From NCBI GenBank assembly GCA_032718475.1, contig JAUCBJ010006563.1:1-21294 (forward strand): DNA of 21,294 nucleotides, written 5' to 3'. Positions 9,263 through 17,889 of the stretch are shown in pieces. Source of the DNA: Nemertoderma westbladi (lineage: Eukaryota; Xenacoelomorpha; Nemertodermatida; Nemertodermatidae). The translations under genes and the position numbers were made by a program. Under the pieces are notes generated by a model. That model worked only from the letters and a program-made list of their open reading frames with translations. It made no database searches and was not told the DNA's origin. Positions within the stretch are counted from its first letter, which is position 1, and every line of letters begins with the position of its first letter.

Positions 9263-10226
9263 TATGCATTTATGTGTAATTTCTGAAATACTATCAATTG
9301 GTCAATGTTGCTGAACAAATTAGTAATAGTAATAGTTTCTGAAATCTGCGAAATGGTACAATCGGTAATATACTAATAAGATATATATTTATGTACAATT
9401 TTCTGAATTTGCGCCAAAGATTTACTTTGCATTGAAACACTTATGGTTACCAAATTAATATGTGAAATTTTGAAAATACGGTGTTTTTGTGCGTACCTAC
9501 TTTTGGTCCATCATCAAATACAATTTGTTTTCAATTTGATGCAAATTTCATGGGATGAATTGAATTCATCGTCCAAAATTACCTGTATAATATAAGGATT
9601 TGGGCTATCCAATGATTTTTAAAAAAAACAGGAAAATTGAATTGAAATAAGATATTTGGTCAATTTTTGGTCCACTCGTATATTTTGAAAATATCATCCA
9701 TATTCAGTATATTTCATTGCTCGATTAAATTTGCAGTAATGAAAAACCCTTGTCTAAATAGATATGATCAACGGATTATTTTTTGCAAGTCTTCAATGAG
9801 TTTGTTTCGCAATTGCATCATTCGTTTAGTTTCAAATGTGGCCTAAACTTTAAAGTGAATTTTCTCAAAATGTGTATTTATATAATTTCGGTACACTTTT
9901 CTCGGTTATAAAATGGCCTCACGTTATGAAATTTGGTAGTCTAGATCAGATTTTTCCGCTGAATAACGTGAATTAACTGGTTTTTCGGAATGATGCACAT
10001 AAAATGATTTATTTTACAGATTATAATTTTTATACCAGTTATTTCTTGAATTTTTGGTTCCCCCACCGAAATATATTCGAATTTCGGTCCAAAACATGGA
10101 TTTTTTCGAAATCCGAGAAATTCATCGTATCCGCCATAAAATTCTGAATCGAAATCTGAAAACGACATAATAACATATTCAGTACTCCTGTAATGTGTAC
10201 CGAAGCACTAAATGTATGGGGAAATT
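9263..10226. other. 3' non-coding part of the MULE
   Basis: About 960 bp of A+T-rich sequence lies between the transposase stop and the right terminal repeat. AATAATAG/AATATAC patches near 9320-9385 could hold a polyadenylation signal, but no clear AATAAA was placed. Two open frames on the minus strand near 9941-10272 have no recognisable content; one runs out of the element. Confidence 0.6.
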
Positions 10227-10247
10227 GACCAGCGCTGCTCCCCTTAA
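10227..10247 (-). repeat. Right terminal inverted repeat of the MULE
   Basis: Read on the minus strand it begins TTAAGGGGAGCAGCGCTGGT and mirrors 6903-6923. The 12 outermost bases are identical. Just outside, GGCACTGTGCC is a small palindrome in the flanking DNA. Confidence 0.8.
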
Positions 10248-10860
10248 GGCACTGTGCCTCTAATGCACACACAGTCCAATGTGCAAATGGGTGAAATGTT
10301 ATTTCGAAATGTTAGATGATGATCATAGAACTGTGAAATCCATATATATTTTGGAGGTTCGTTAATCCACTTCTCAATGTTATGAAATTTGCAGAATTCT
10401 TGAACTATGTATGGGCCCCATTGCAGATTTATTAACACCAAATCCTGCCCATGCCATTACTCATATCACACTTGCAATATATTCCTTATGTTCTTCGGTT
10501 AAGAATTTATGTCTCCCACTTGAGCTGCTTAATACTATAGCCTGCTGTTGTAATCCCAAAGCACAATGCATTGTTGTCTCAAACATATGGTTGGTGTGTG
10601 CCTTAGCACATTTATCAATACTCGATTAGGTATTATTAGCATGATTTGCATGCAGCTATGGCCAATTCCAAAGTTTTCTCAGTCCATGATTTGACTTCTT
10701 TTTATAGTACCTGTACTTTGTAGCTTTTTTATATTTTTCACCAGATAATATGGGTGTAGGTAATGGAATTACTGCTGAGGATGAAAGTGAGGATGAATCT
10801 TGCACTTGTGCCCCACTGCTTCCATAACAAGACACCCTGTAGTCTTTGCAGGACATTGCT
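10248..10860 (-). pseudogene. pogo/Tigger-like transposase, N-terminal DNA-binding half, broken
   Basis: Minus-strand order: a Ser-rich start with MSCKDYRVSCYG (10856), then KYKKATKYRYYKKK (about 10735-10700). Next, after a frame change, comes WTEKTLELAIAACKSC (about 10685-10640), which fits the pipsqueak-type helix-turn-helix pattern (Y/W-S/T-x-E-x-L-E-x-A-I-x-A). SSSGRHKFLTEEHKEYIASV and MAWAGFGVNKSAM (about 10520-10420) fit the linker and start of the CENP-B type helix-turn-helix domain. EFCKFHNIEKWINEPPKYIW and the ISQFYDHH segment (about 10400-10330) fit its second half (PGxxWxxxFxxRH). Stops and at least three frame changes are present. The sequence ends near LTFRNNIS, just before the MULE. 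The first part of the DDE catalytic domain, including the first Asp, is not found on either side of the MULE. It is the same gene and orientation as the half at 5400-6897. Confidence 0.7.
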
Positions 10861-12120
10861 TTTTTGAACGAACGAAATTTTGAAATTATAATTTGTTAGA
10901 TTAGTTAGATTTGTTAGTTATTTCGCGGCACTATACTAATTTTTAACGAAGCCTTGGGACTTCAAAGTCTAAAAATAATTTAAAAATGCTATAATCATCA
11001 ACATAGTATATAGATTTTTAAATAATTTTTAGTAAATAGATTTTCAATTTAGATCACATGAAATATATAAAAAAGGGTTTCTCATCTTTGTAAAATCATC
11101 ATTGTAAAACACAATTTAATTTTTTATAGAATGCCCTTATCTGCTAATGTATTAAATTATATAATGTATTATTATTTATTATTTCTAGCTACATCGTAGC
11201 TTAGGTGATGTATAATTAACCGTTCCCATGTGTTTAAAATATAATCAAGATATTTTTCCAAAATATGTTCTGGAATAAAAAATATTTGTAACTGAGGGTT
11301 CATTTTTTTTAAATAAATAGCTAGCATATTCTAGAACGATTTCGATACAAAAAGCAACAAGTACTAACTAGCTATATTAAAAAATTGGAGAGGTAAATAC
11401 TAAATTGTGGAGTGGGGTTCGCTTTACCTTATTATGCAGGATGGCCCTCTTCGTGTTCAATAAGTTCGACCACATGTGATAAACAGAATATCAGTATATC
11501 ATTATCATTTTTATTAGCTATGGAATAGATGTTAGTTAACATCCTGCCAAAAATTGCATCACTCGTATGTTCCACTCTTCAGATTGAGTTAATAGTTCAC
11601 ATTTTTTAACAACTCCCCGAACCTCATCATTCCGGAAAAAATGAGATTTGCATTTTTTACTCCATTAGTCACACCATTAATATTTATGAAGATATTTACA
11701 TTCAAAAGATACTCCGTTTTAGGATTGAGAATCAAAAAGGTGAGTAAGAAAAATACTCCATTTTGCCATTCACTGAGATCAAGCCAATATTGGCAGGAAT
11801 TATTGAATGTGGCTGACAGTTAAGTCAGGCAGCAGGATAATGAAATTGAAATATTTTTAATTAGTTGGTGGTATGCAGTACTCTATGAGTATTCTGGTGT
11901 ACCAGTAGGATAGTTCTGAAACAGGACAATTACCGAAAGCTACCAAAAGTTATGTGAAAGTTATTGCGAGGTAAAAGCAGGGGGGTGAAAGCTATCCATT
12001 TACTGGTAGGGGGTACATTTCGCACTTTCGGCGTCCAATATCATTCATAAACAAAAAAGATATGAGCTATAACTCAAATAATTACCGTTTAATTTCAAAT
12101 AAACCTTCGCAAAATATAAA
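10861..12120. other. Intergenic, A+T-rich, no gene seen
   Basis: There is no recognisable coding content. One TTCTAGAAC site lies at 11329-11337. A short open frame at 11641 contains a consensus-like donor sequence (AAAAAG/GTGAGTAAG, about 11733-11747) but encodes nothing recognisable. Confidence 0.6.
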
Positions 12121-12135
12121 TTCACTGATACAGTA

Positions 12136-12245
12136 CACAGCAGTAGTACAGTAAGCAGTAGTACAGTAAGGCAGTACTGCAGTAAGTGTTGTAGTGCTGT
12201 AACTGTACTCCAGTGCTAGGCTAGGAACTGCAGTACTGAGGTTCC
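12136..12245. repeat. CAGTA-rich simple repeat
   Basis: The motif GCAGTAGTACAGTAA occurs twice in tandem (about 12140-12169) and decays into further CAGTAC/GCAGTA units to about 12240. It is a microsatellite-like tract. Confidence 0.7.
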
Positions 12246-12945
12246 TGCTACCATAAGACTCTAGACCGGTTACCATCTGACAGCTGGACGGCTGAAGGAT
12301 GGCCTACAGTACAAATATTAAACTGTAAACGATATTTGATAACGGTGGTGATTGATAGTAAATCCGGTACTGGTACCGATTATGATTACCAGTACCCTAC
12401 TCAGAACTGTATTAGGAAGTTTGACACTAACAGTGGCGATCATTTAGATCAGTGGAAATGGCGACGTAATGGCAGTAATGTTAATTATTTTTTGCTGACT
12501 TTTGATAATGGTTAAATCAACATTCTTAAACCCTGAAAATTCGGATTTCTTTTACGCAATAATTTTTATTGTCCGTTTAAATCCTTTTTTTGTCCTTTTT
12601 TTTATTTTTTATGTCCTCCAAAAGTCTAATGTTAGGTTCCATGCTACCGGTTTCTCTACTGCTCTTCTCTCAGGCTATCAGTACCGGTATTAGTATATAT
12701 AGCACTATTTTGCTGTATTGTATGTACAGATGTAGGTATAAAGCAGGTATTTCTGTATTTTAGTACCGGTACCGGCACCGGTACTGCTATAGGCCTACTG
12801 TGTAGCCTACCATTTAAATACGGTAATGGTAGGCCTACCGGTTGTGCTAATAAATTTTAAATAATTGATAGGCCAAACTGGATTGCAGGATTTTTAAAAT
12901 GTGGATATACCTTTCACATAATTTAGGCCTAGTACTGTATTAGTT
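12246..12945. other. Non-coding stretch with dense GTACCGG and TAGGCCTA motifs
   Basis: No gene is visible. Overlapping (G)TACCGG(TAC) units cluster at about 12364-12395, 12675-12690 and 12762-12785. TAGGCCTAC and TAGCCTAC occur at about 12789-12840. The same words occur elsewhere in the window (7410-7445, 8262, 8321-8345, 18611). They look like a genome-wide simple-repeat habit rather than a local element. Confidence 0.6.
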
Positions 12946-12949
12946 TTAT

Positions 12950-13545
12950 CGTCTCTGTAACCTGCTCCTTTCCCTCAATTAGTTAAATGATCGTTTATTG
13001 TTTTGGTTAGAAAATCCCGCCTCTGTAACCTGCCCCTTTCCCTCAATTTGTTAAATGATCGTTTATTGTTTTGGTTAGAAAATCCCGCCTCTGTAATCTG
13101 CTCCTTTCCCTGAAATGGTAAAGTGACCGTTTATTGTTTTGGTTAGAAAGGCCCGCCTCTGTAACCTGCCCCTTTCCCTCAATTAGTTAAGTGATCGTTT
13201 ATTGTTTTGGTTAGAAAATTCCGCCTCTGTAACCTGTCCCTTTCCCTCAATTAGTTAAATGATCGTTTATTGTTTTGGTTAGAAAATCCCGCCTCTGTAA
13301 CCTGCTCCTTTCCCTCAATAAGTTAAGTGATCGTTTATTGTTTTGGTTAGAAAATCCCGCCTCTGTAACCTGCTCCTTTCCCTCAATTAGTTAAGTGATC
13401 GTTTATTGTTTTGGTTAGAAAATCCCGTCTCTGTAACCTGCTCCTTTCCCTGATTTGGTAAAGTGACTGTTTATTGTTTTGGTTAGAAAACTCGGCCTTA
13501 ACCTGCTCCTTTCCATCAATTGGTAATTGTTTTTGGCTATAAAAT
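12950..13545. repeat. 68-bp minisatellite, eight full copies plus a partial one
   Basis: The landmark CTCTGTAA(C/T)CTG starts at 12953, 13021, 13089, 13157, 13225, 13293, 13361 and 13429, exactly 68 bp apart each time. A ninth, truncated copy (GGCCTTAACCTGCTCC, about 13494) ends near 13545. Each unit contains CTCCTTTCCCT, TTAA(A/G)TGATCGTTTATTG and TTTTGGTTAGAAAAT. Substitutions are scattered, but there is no length change inside the first eight copies. No spacer/repeat alternation exists, so this is not a CRISPR array. Confidence 0.97.
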
Positions 13546-13555
13546 GAGTGTTTTG

Positions 13556-14085
13556 CTACGTTATGTGGTAATCGATTATCGACAACAACCACAAACTATT
13601 AAATTTAGAGTCTTTTACCACAGGCGCATATGGAAATCTATCTCATAGTCTATAAATCATGGAATCATGGAATTTTTGGCACAGGCATAGTGAAATCAAC
13701 TGTCTGACAGTCCAGAAATCAGCAGTCTGACAGTTTGAAGAAATACATACATAAAAAATCATTAAAAGGACAATGAAAGTCATTAAATGGACAACAAAAG
13801 TCATTATGCATAATTCGTAAAAAAAAATGACAAATAAAAGGACATAAAAAATCACTGCCTTTCTTTTATAGTGTTCGGTTCGGCAACAGTTGGATCAAGT
13901 TGGATCAGTTGGACAAAGATCTACCTATTCGGATTTTGAAACAAGCCTGATATGTATAAACATGACATGAACCCGAATTATGGGAAAGTGCCCTATGGGC
14001 GTTTTTCTATGGTGTTTTTCGTTTATGTCTATTTTTTGAGCCCAGAGGCTGTGGTCGGAGTACCCGATCATGCAAGGGACCTTAG
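13556..14085. other. Non-coding stretch with short tandem and inverted motifs
   Basis: TAATCGATTA is a perfect 10-bp palindrome near 13569. CTGTCTGACAGT and CAGTCTGACAG (about 13700-13735) form overlapping inverted repeats. AAAGTCATTA(A/T) recurs three times at about 13760-13806. GTTGGATCA recurs at about 13889-13908. A GC-richer patch (14036-14100) stands out from its surroundings but carries no recognised product. Confidence 0.5.
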
Positions 14086-14247
14086 AATCCGGCCAGCCAG
14101 CCACTGAAAATTTCATCGAAATCACTCTCGGTTCCTAATAATGGATTTATTGTGTTTAGTGCTGAGAATTATAACAGTGATGATACTTTTGAGAAGTTGT
14201 TGGCAGATCTTAAGGAAGAACAAACGGTTAGAGGTTTGTTAAAGTAA
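14086..14247 (+). CDS. Possible exon of an unrecognised protein
   Basis: A 53-codon open stretch follows a TAG at 14083. It includes VPNNGFIVFSAENYNSDDTF and KLLADLKEEQ, and ends at TAA 14245-14247. The composition (acidic, mixed, with little low complexity) looks protein-like compared with the neighbourhood. A GT at 14227 would allow splicing in phase 0 to the acceptor before 14481, although this donor is weak. No family is recognised. It may be a piece of another transposon gene, and a chance open frame cannot be excluded. Confidence 0.3.
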   Translation, partial: NPASQPLKISSKSLSVPNNGFIVFSAENYNSDDTFEKLLADLKEEQTVRGLLK

Positions 14248-14480
14248 CATGTGGGTAGTGGGTGTCAGGTGGGTAAAGGTGGAGTTCCTTACTATAAGAT
14301 TTTTTTCCCAGAAATTATTACACAAATGCATCAAAACCTTACAAAAACTGAGAATGATGTTTGTATTGTGCTCAGTTAGTCTAGTACAATGTATTATGGA
14401 CATGGACTTGGGCATAGATTTTATGGTTTAGTTATCTGTTTCTTCACGTTCTGGGTCCTAAATGATTTCATAATTTACAG

Positions 14481-14642
14481 GAACATTATGCGAAGAATGG
14501 GGTGCTCATGAACTCAGGAACTTGTAGGAAAAGTTTCAAATTTCACCAAAGATGCAGCTTCTGTAGTGGCAGACATCGTACAGTTTATATTTATGTAGCC
14601 GATCAATGTGTTGTCCATATTCCACAGTGTGCCTGGGGATGA
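14481..14642 (+). CDS. Possible exon encoding a Cys/His-rich segment
   Basis: It follows a good acceptor, TTCATAATTTACAG, ending at 14480. The open frame reads EHYAKNGVLMNSGTCRKSF, then HQRCSFCSGRH, then YVADQC, and stops at 14640-14642. The C-x(n)-H-x(2)-C-x(2)-C-x(3)-H pattern could bind zinc. It is in phase with the candidate exon at 14086-14226. The family is not recognised. The pair could be the 5' end of a transposase-like gene on the plus strand whose remainder is gone. Confidence 0.3.
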   Translation, partial: EHYAKNGVLMNSGTCRKSFKFHQRCSFCSGRHRTVYIYVADQCVVHIPQCAWG

Positions 14643-14948
14643 CCAACCACTCATGAAAATTGCCTTCTCCACAAATTTGCACACAATCAATTTTGTTTGA
14701 AAGGGTTGAAAAAATCGAAAAATTAAAATATTTTGTCGAGGACTTTTTTATTAGGCAAAAAAATGTAGGCAAAATTTTCAATTAGGGTTAGCAGGTCGGT
14801 ATTGCCAACAGTGAACTTTTTGTGCTTATAGGAAAACCAATTAATGCTGCAGAACATTGGTTTAGAAATTGTAGTCACCCTTTTTGAATTTTAGTGTGGG
14901 TGACATATCACATCGGATGCTTCATTGTTTTAAGAAGGGAGGGCAATT
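14643..14948. other. Intergenic, no gene seen
   Basis: This is A+T-rich sequence with no repeats or coding signal that can be supported. Confidence 0.5.
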
Positions 14949-15086
14949 TAAATAACTATGCTTATTGCCCGCTAATCAAGTTATTTTCCCTGATATTTTA
15001 CCCCTAGGGCAGGAATTACTTTCATGTCCCGAGGATGTAAAATATCAGGGAAAATAACTCGATTAGTGGGTAAATATGTTATTACC
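14949..15086. mobile_element. Hairpin (fold-back) element with ~50-bp arms
   Basis: The left arm (14949-15000) and right arm (15037-15086) are inverted complements. The inner 24 bases are identical (including GTTATTTTCCCTGATATTTT), and the next ~26 bp match imperfectly (GCCCGCTAATC against ACCCACTAATC). The 36-bp loop carries CCCTAGGG and a GGGCAGG/TCCCGAGG partial pairing. There is no coding capacity. It is compatible with a small MITE or with a structured RNA; the sequence does not decide which. Confidence 0.75.
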
Positions 15087-15485
15087 CATTTCGAACCATT
15101 TCCTTGGTGGTATTAATCTCGATGTTCCAGATTATTTAACAGTTCTAAAAGGGTTTTGTTTGGGGGCAGGTAAAGTAAATGGGGCTTGGAGTGTTTGGGG
15201 AATAATAAATATGAATATTTATTTATAATAAGAACGAATTCAATCTTTCTCGATCTATTCCACATGATCTTCCATTTTTCTATAAATATTCAGTCAATAT
15301 TCTTGAACTGTAAGTACTACGGTTTTTATTGCTGATATTGGATTGAGACAAATACAAACAATAAAAAAAAACAACACAAAACAAACAATGGCTGTAATAC
15401 CCACCACCAGGAAACAATCATACTTTAAAAATATCTTTTAGGTAGGAGTGGGAAAAGTCCAACAATATATTATTTACAGGTTTAT
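15087..15485. other. Intergenic, no gene seen
   Basis: Bases are mixed to A+T-rich and stops occur in all frames. No repeat or signal could be supported. Confidence 0.5.
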
Positions 15486-15716
15486 TTACATGGCCAATGT
15501 TGGGAGACCGGCCCCGTCCTCAAATCCCAGACCGCTACGCCACCTCGTGCGAGATCCGCGCAGGCAGTGGGACGTACCGCGGACAATGGCGAACTGCACT
15601 CGCGTGCGGACCCATCCCATAACGGTGGTGTAGGGTTTACCCCAGGCGCTGTGGAGTTTGGTGGCGATAATGCGGAGCAGCATGTTCATGTTCATGTTAA
15701 TATTCTTGAACTTCAT
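15486..15716 (-). pseudogene. C-terminal fragment of a retroelement-type protein
   Basis: A 76-codon minus-strand frame begins at 15716 and ends with a stop just after GAGLPTLAM. It contains LHSAWGKPYTTVMGW, VRTRVQFAIVRGT and CLRGSRTRWRSG. This conserved W-x-R-T/A-R-x-x-F-A-x-x-R...CLRGSR...DGAGLP pattern is, from memory, found at the C-terminus of reverse-transcriptase-bearing proteins of marine invertebrates. The exact clade was not established. The stretch is clearly richer in G+C than its surroundings, as expected of an imported coding fragment. Nothing recognisable continues it upstream (15717 onward), so it looks 5'-truncated. The ATG-AAC tandem near 15690 is probably a small expansion. 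Confidence 0.5.
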
Positions 15717-16250
15717 TCATGTAAATTAGTAGTAAGAAGTAAAGACCAATCTTAATCTAAAGCTGTATTTGTGCGTGAAAGGATGTCCGCCACTGGAGGG
15801 CTACTCAAATAATGTTTCGGGTTTCTTACTATATCAACTATGGGTTTTCAAATAATCACAATCCAGGATTTCTGTTACCACAGCAAAGGAGGGTTGCTAT
15901 GGGACGAACCACGAAGTCTTGGTGAACCTTAGCACAGCGGTAAAATTACAACTTAAATACAATACAACTTCAAATAGTTCTTCTTTCTGCCACTACGGTG
16001 TGAATTGTTCGAAACTAGAAGTGCTGTAATTATTATAGAACCAACCAACCATCAGATTCAATGTTTGAACGCTAATAAGTCGACCAATCATTGATGAAAA
16101 GGAACAAAGCTTGGAACACATGTGGTCTATCAAAATTCCTGTTTTATTTATTAATTCCTGTTAGACCACAGAAACGGGTGGTTATTACATGGCCGTTTCG
16201 CACTAGCAGATGCACCTAGAGTTGTGGGTTGAACACCTACTGCTAATAAC
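15717..16250. other. Intergenic, with one small hairpin
   Basis: TGTGGTCTA (16121-16129) pairs with TAGACCACA (16162-16170) around a loop containing two copies of ATTCCTGTT. No gene is visible. Confidence 0.5.
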
Positions 16251-16251
16251 A

Positions 16252-16460
16252 AGTATGGTCTTGCACATGGTCACTGTTATATAATTATGTTGCCATAGTA
16301 ACTGGTTGTTAGGGCTGTTTTACCGGTTTTACAAGATGGAAAGCAGATGGTACCATCACTTACCATCCCTATATCCAGTATGGTCTATCACATGGTTACT
16401 GACATGAAATCTTGTCGCCATAACAACAGGTCGTTTGAGCTGTTTTGCAAGATCAGAGGT
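16252..16460. repeat. Two diverged ~125-bp direct repeats
   Basis: AGTATGGTCTTGCACATGGT (from 16252) recurs as AGTATGGTCTATCACATGGT (from 16377). Both are followed by a GCCATA(G/A)(T/C)AAC block and by a GCTGTTTT(A/G)C block ending in ACAAGAT or GCAAGAT. The period is 125 bp. Confidence 0.75.
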
Positions 16461-16784
16461 ATTTTTACATGGCTAAGTTTAAATAATAAACGTCACTCCG
16501 ATTGAGTGCTATTTCTACAACTGTAATCCACATTGACATGGAGTACCGGTATGTAAATTCGTTTATTGTACCCAAACACAGTAGCCTATATACTTATTTC
16601 AAGTGTATAAAAGAAGAGACACATTGAAATTATTAGAAGCCGTTCTTAATGTTCATAGATTTTTGCATGTTAAAATAATCAAAACAATAACAATATTAAA
16701 TTTTAATGCAGGTATAAATTCACTATATACTAATCATCAAAGGTCACTCAATGATTAGCTACATTCATTCAGATAATTAGAATA

Positions 16785-17370
16785 TAATATGTATCCAATT
16801 AGAAATTCAAATTTGTTTATATTACCAAGAAAATAATTGTTTAAACAGATTCGTTTTTTTTTTCGAAAATATTCAAATATATTTATATTACAAAGAAATT
16901 AATAAAAACAAGCAGTTTCGTTGTGTTTCAGAAATAATCAAATGTATTTATATTACAAAGAAAATAATAGATCAAATATATTTATTTCCATGAAAATTAT
17001 TTAAACAGTTACCTTTCTGATTAAAAAAAATTAAAATTTATTTATATTAGCCTACCAAGAAAATATTGTAAACAGTTTCGTTTGTGTTTCGAAAAAATTC
17101 AAATATATTTAGAACAATATTACAAAGAAAATAATATAAACAGATTCCTTGTTCTTCGAAAATATTCAATTAAATTTATATTACAAAGAAAATATATTTA
17201 AACAGATTCCTTGTGCTTCGAAAATATTCAAATAAATTTATATTACAAAGAAAATATATTTAAACACTTGTGCTTCGAAAATAATTAAATTTATTAATTT
17301 AACAAAGAAAATAACATATTCAATGTAATCTATATTACCAAAAAAACAAATTAAACAGTTTCCTTTCCAT
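16785..17370. repeat. A+T-rich minisatellite, period about 57-67 bp
   Basis: The unit TTCGAAAATATTCAAATA, TTTATATTACAAAGAAAAT and AAACAG(A/T)TTC recurs about eight times. CGAAAA starts near 16864, 17090, 17157, 17219 and 17276, with more degraded copies between 16870 and 17085 and after 17280. Period and sequence vary, unlike the 68-bp array. No coding content. Confidence 0.85.
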
Positions 17371-17885
17371 CTTATTTCGATAAAATTATGGCTTATCGAA
17401 GTAAACATTTACTGCACCATTAAAGGTGTTCGATGAGAAAAGGTTCAAAGCAGATCACAAATTTTGATCTACATTGATTCGAATGAACAAAGATGAAGTA
17501 GTAGCCTGTCTTGAGACGGATGAGTGCCCATGAGTCTGTGTGGACACCTCATCGTCAAGACCAGGAGTAGGACTACTATTGACATTCAATCCCCGATCCA
17601 TATCATTATCCCTGTCTGTTGACCATACACTATGTACCAGTAGGGGCTTTGGCATTAGCCTCAGCTGTATTTTGACGCTTATTACTATCAGATGAGTTAG
17701 TATCCCTATCTTTTCACTTCCTGGAAATACACTTTGTTGAGCATTGCTAACATTTAATAAATTCGACGTACTTGGTTTCAAATAACCAGTTGTAGTGGAA
17801 AGATTCTTGTGACCAAGTTATACTGGGCAAACGTAGGGGGGAGATTGTCATCAACAGTGGCTTGGGCTGCAGTTTTACGATAGGA
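17371..17885. other. Intergenic or unrecognised downstream part of the adjacent remnant
   Basis: A 108-codon open frame on the minus strand (17781-17455) is Ser/Thr/Asn-rich and matches nothing recognised. It could be a decayed continuation of the remnant at 17890-18436, since it lies downstream on the same strand. No motif supports this. Confidence 0.4.
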
Positions 17886-17889
17886 GTAA

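Larger units (their letters stand above)
6903..10247 (+). mobile_element. Mutator-like (MULE) DNA transposon, 3.3 kb, nearly complete but inactive
   Basis: The element is bounded by short inverted repeats starting TTAAGGGGAGCA (6903-6923 and, inverted, 10227-10247; 17 of 21 positions match). It carries one transposase gene of the animal Mutator-like type on the plus strand at 7292-9262. About 370 bp of non-coding sequence precede the gene and about 970 bp follow it. It sits inside a pogo-like transposase gene of opposite orientation. MULEs usually make 8-11 bp target duplications. The 9 bp on the left (AACAGGCCT) and right (GGCACTGTG) do not match. The flanking pogo gene lacks the intervening part of its catalytic domain, so a deletion at or after insertion is a reasonable explanation. 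It may belong to the Phantom-type animal MULEs, but this was not tested. Confidence 0.8.

Noticed and set aside
11641-11823. Short plus-strand open frame containing a consensus-like splice donor (AAAAAG/GTGAGTAAG)
   Set aside because: The peptide resembles nothing and there is no matching acceptor or second coding exon; a single donor-like match is not enough.
12950-13545. CRISPR-like array
   Set aside because: Units are head-to-tail without alternating unique spacers, and the context is eukaryotic. It is a minisatellite.
13925-14125. Minus-strand open frame in a GC-richer patch
   Set aside because: It looks slightly protein-like, but no family could be recognised and it overlaps the plus-strand candidate exon.
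17455-17781. 108-codon minus-strand open frame
   Set aside because: Ser/Thr/Asn-rich, no motif, no homologue recognised. It may be a decayed tail of the neighbouring remnant but cannot be supported as a gene.
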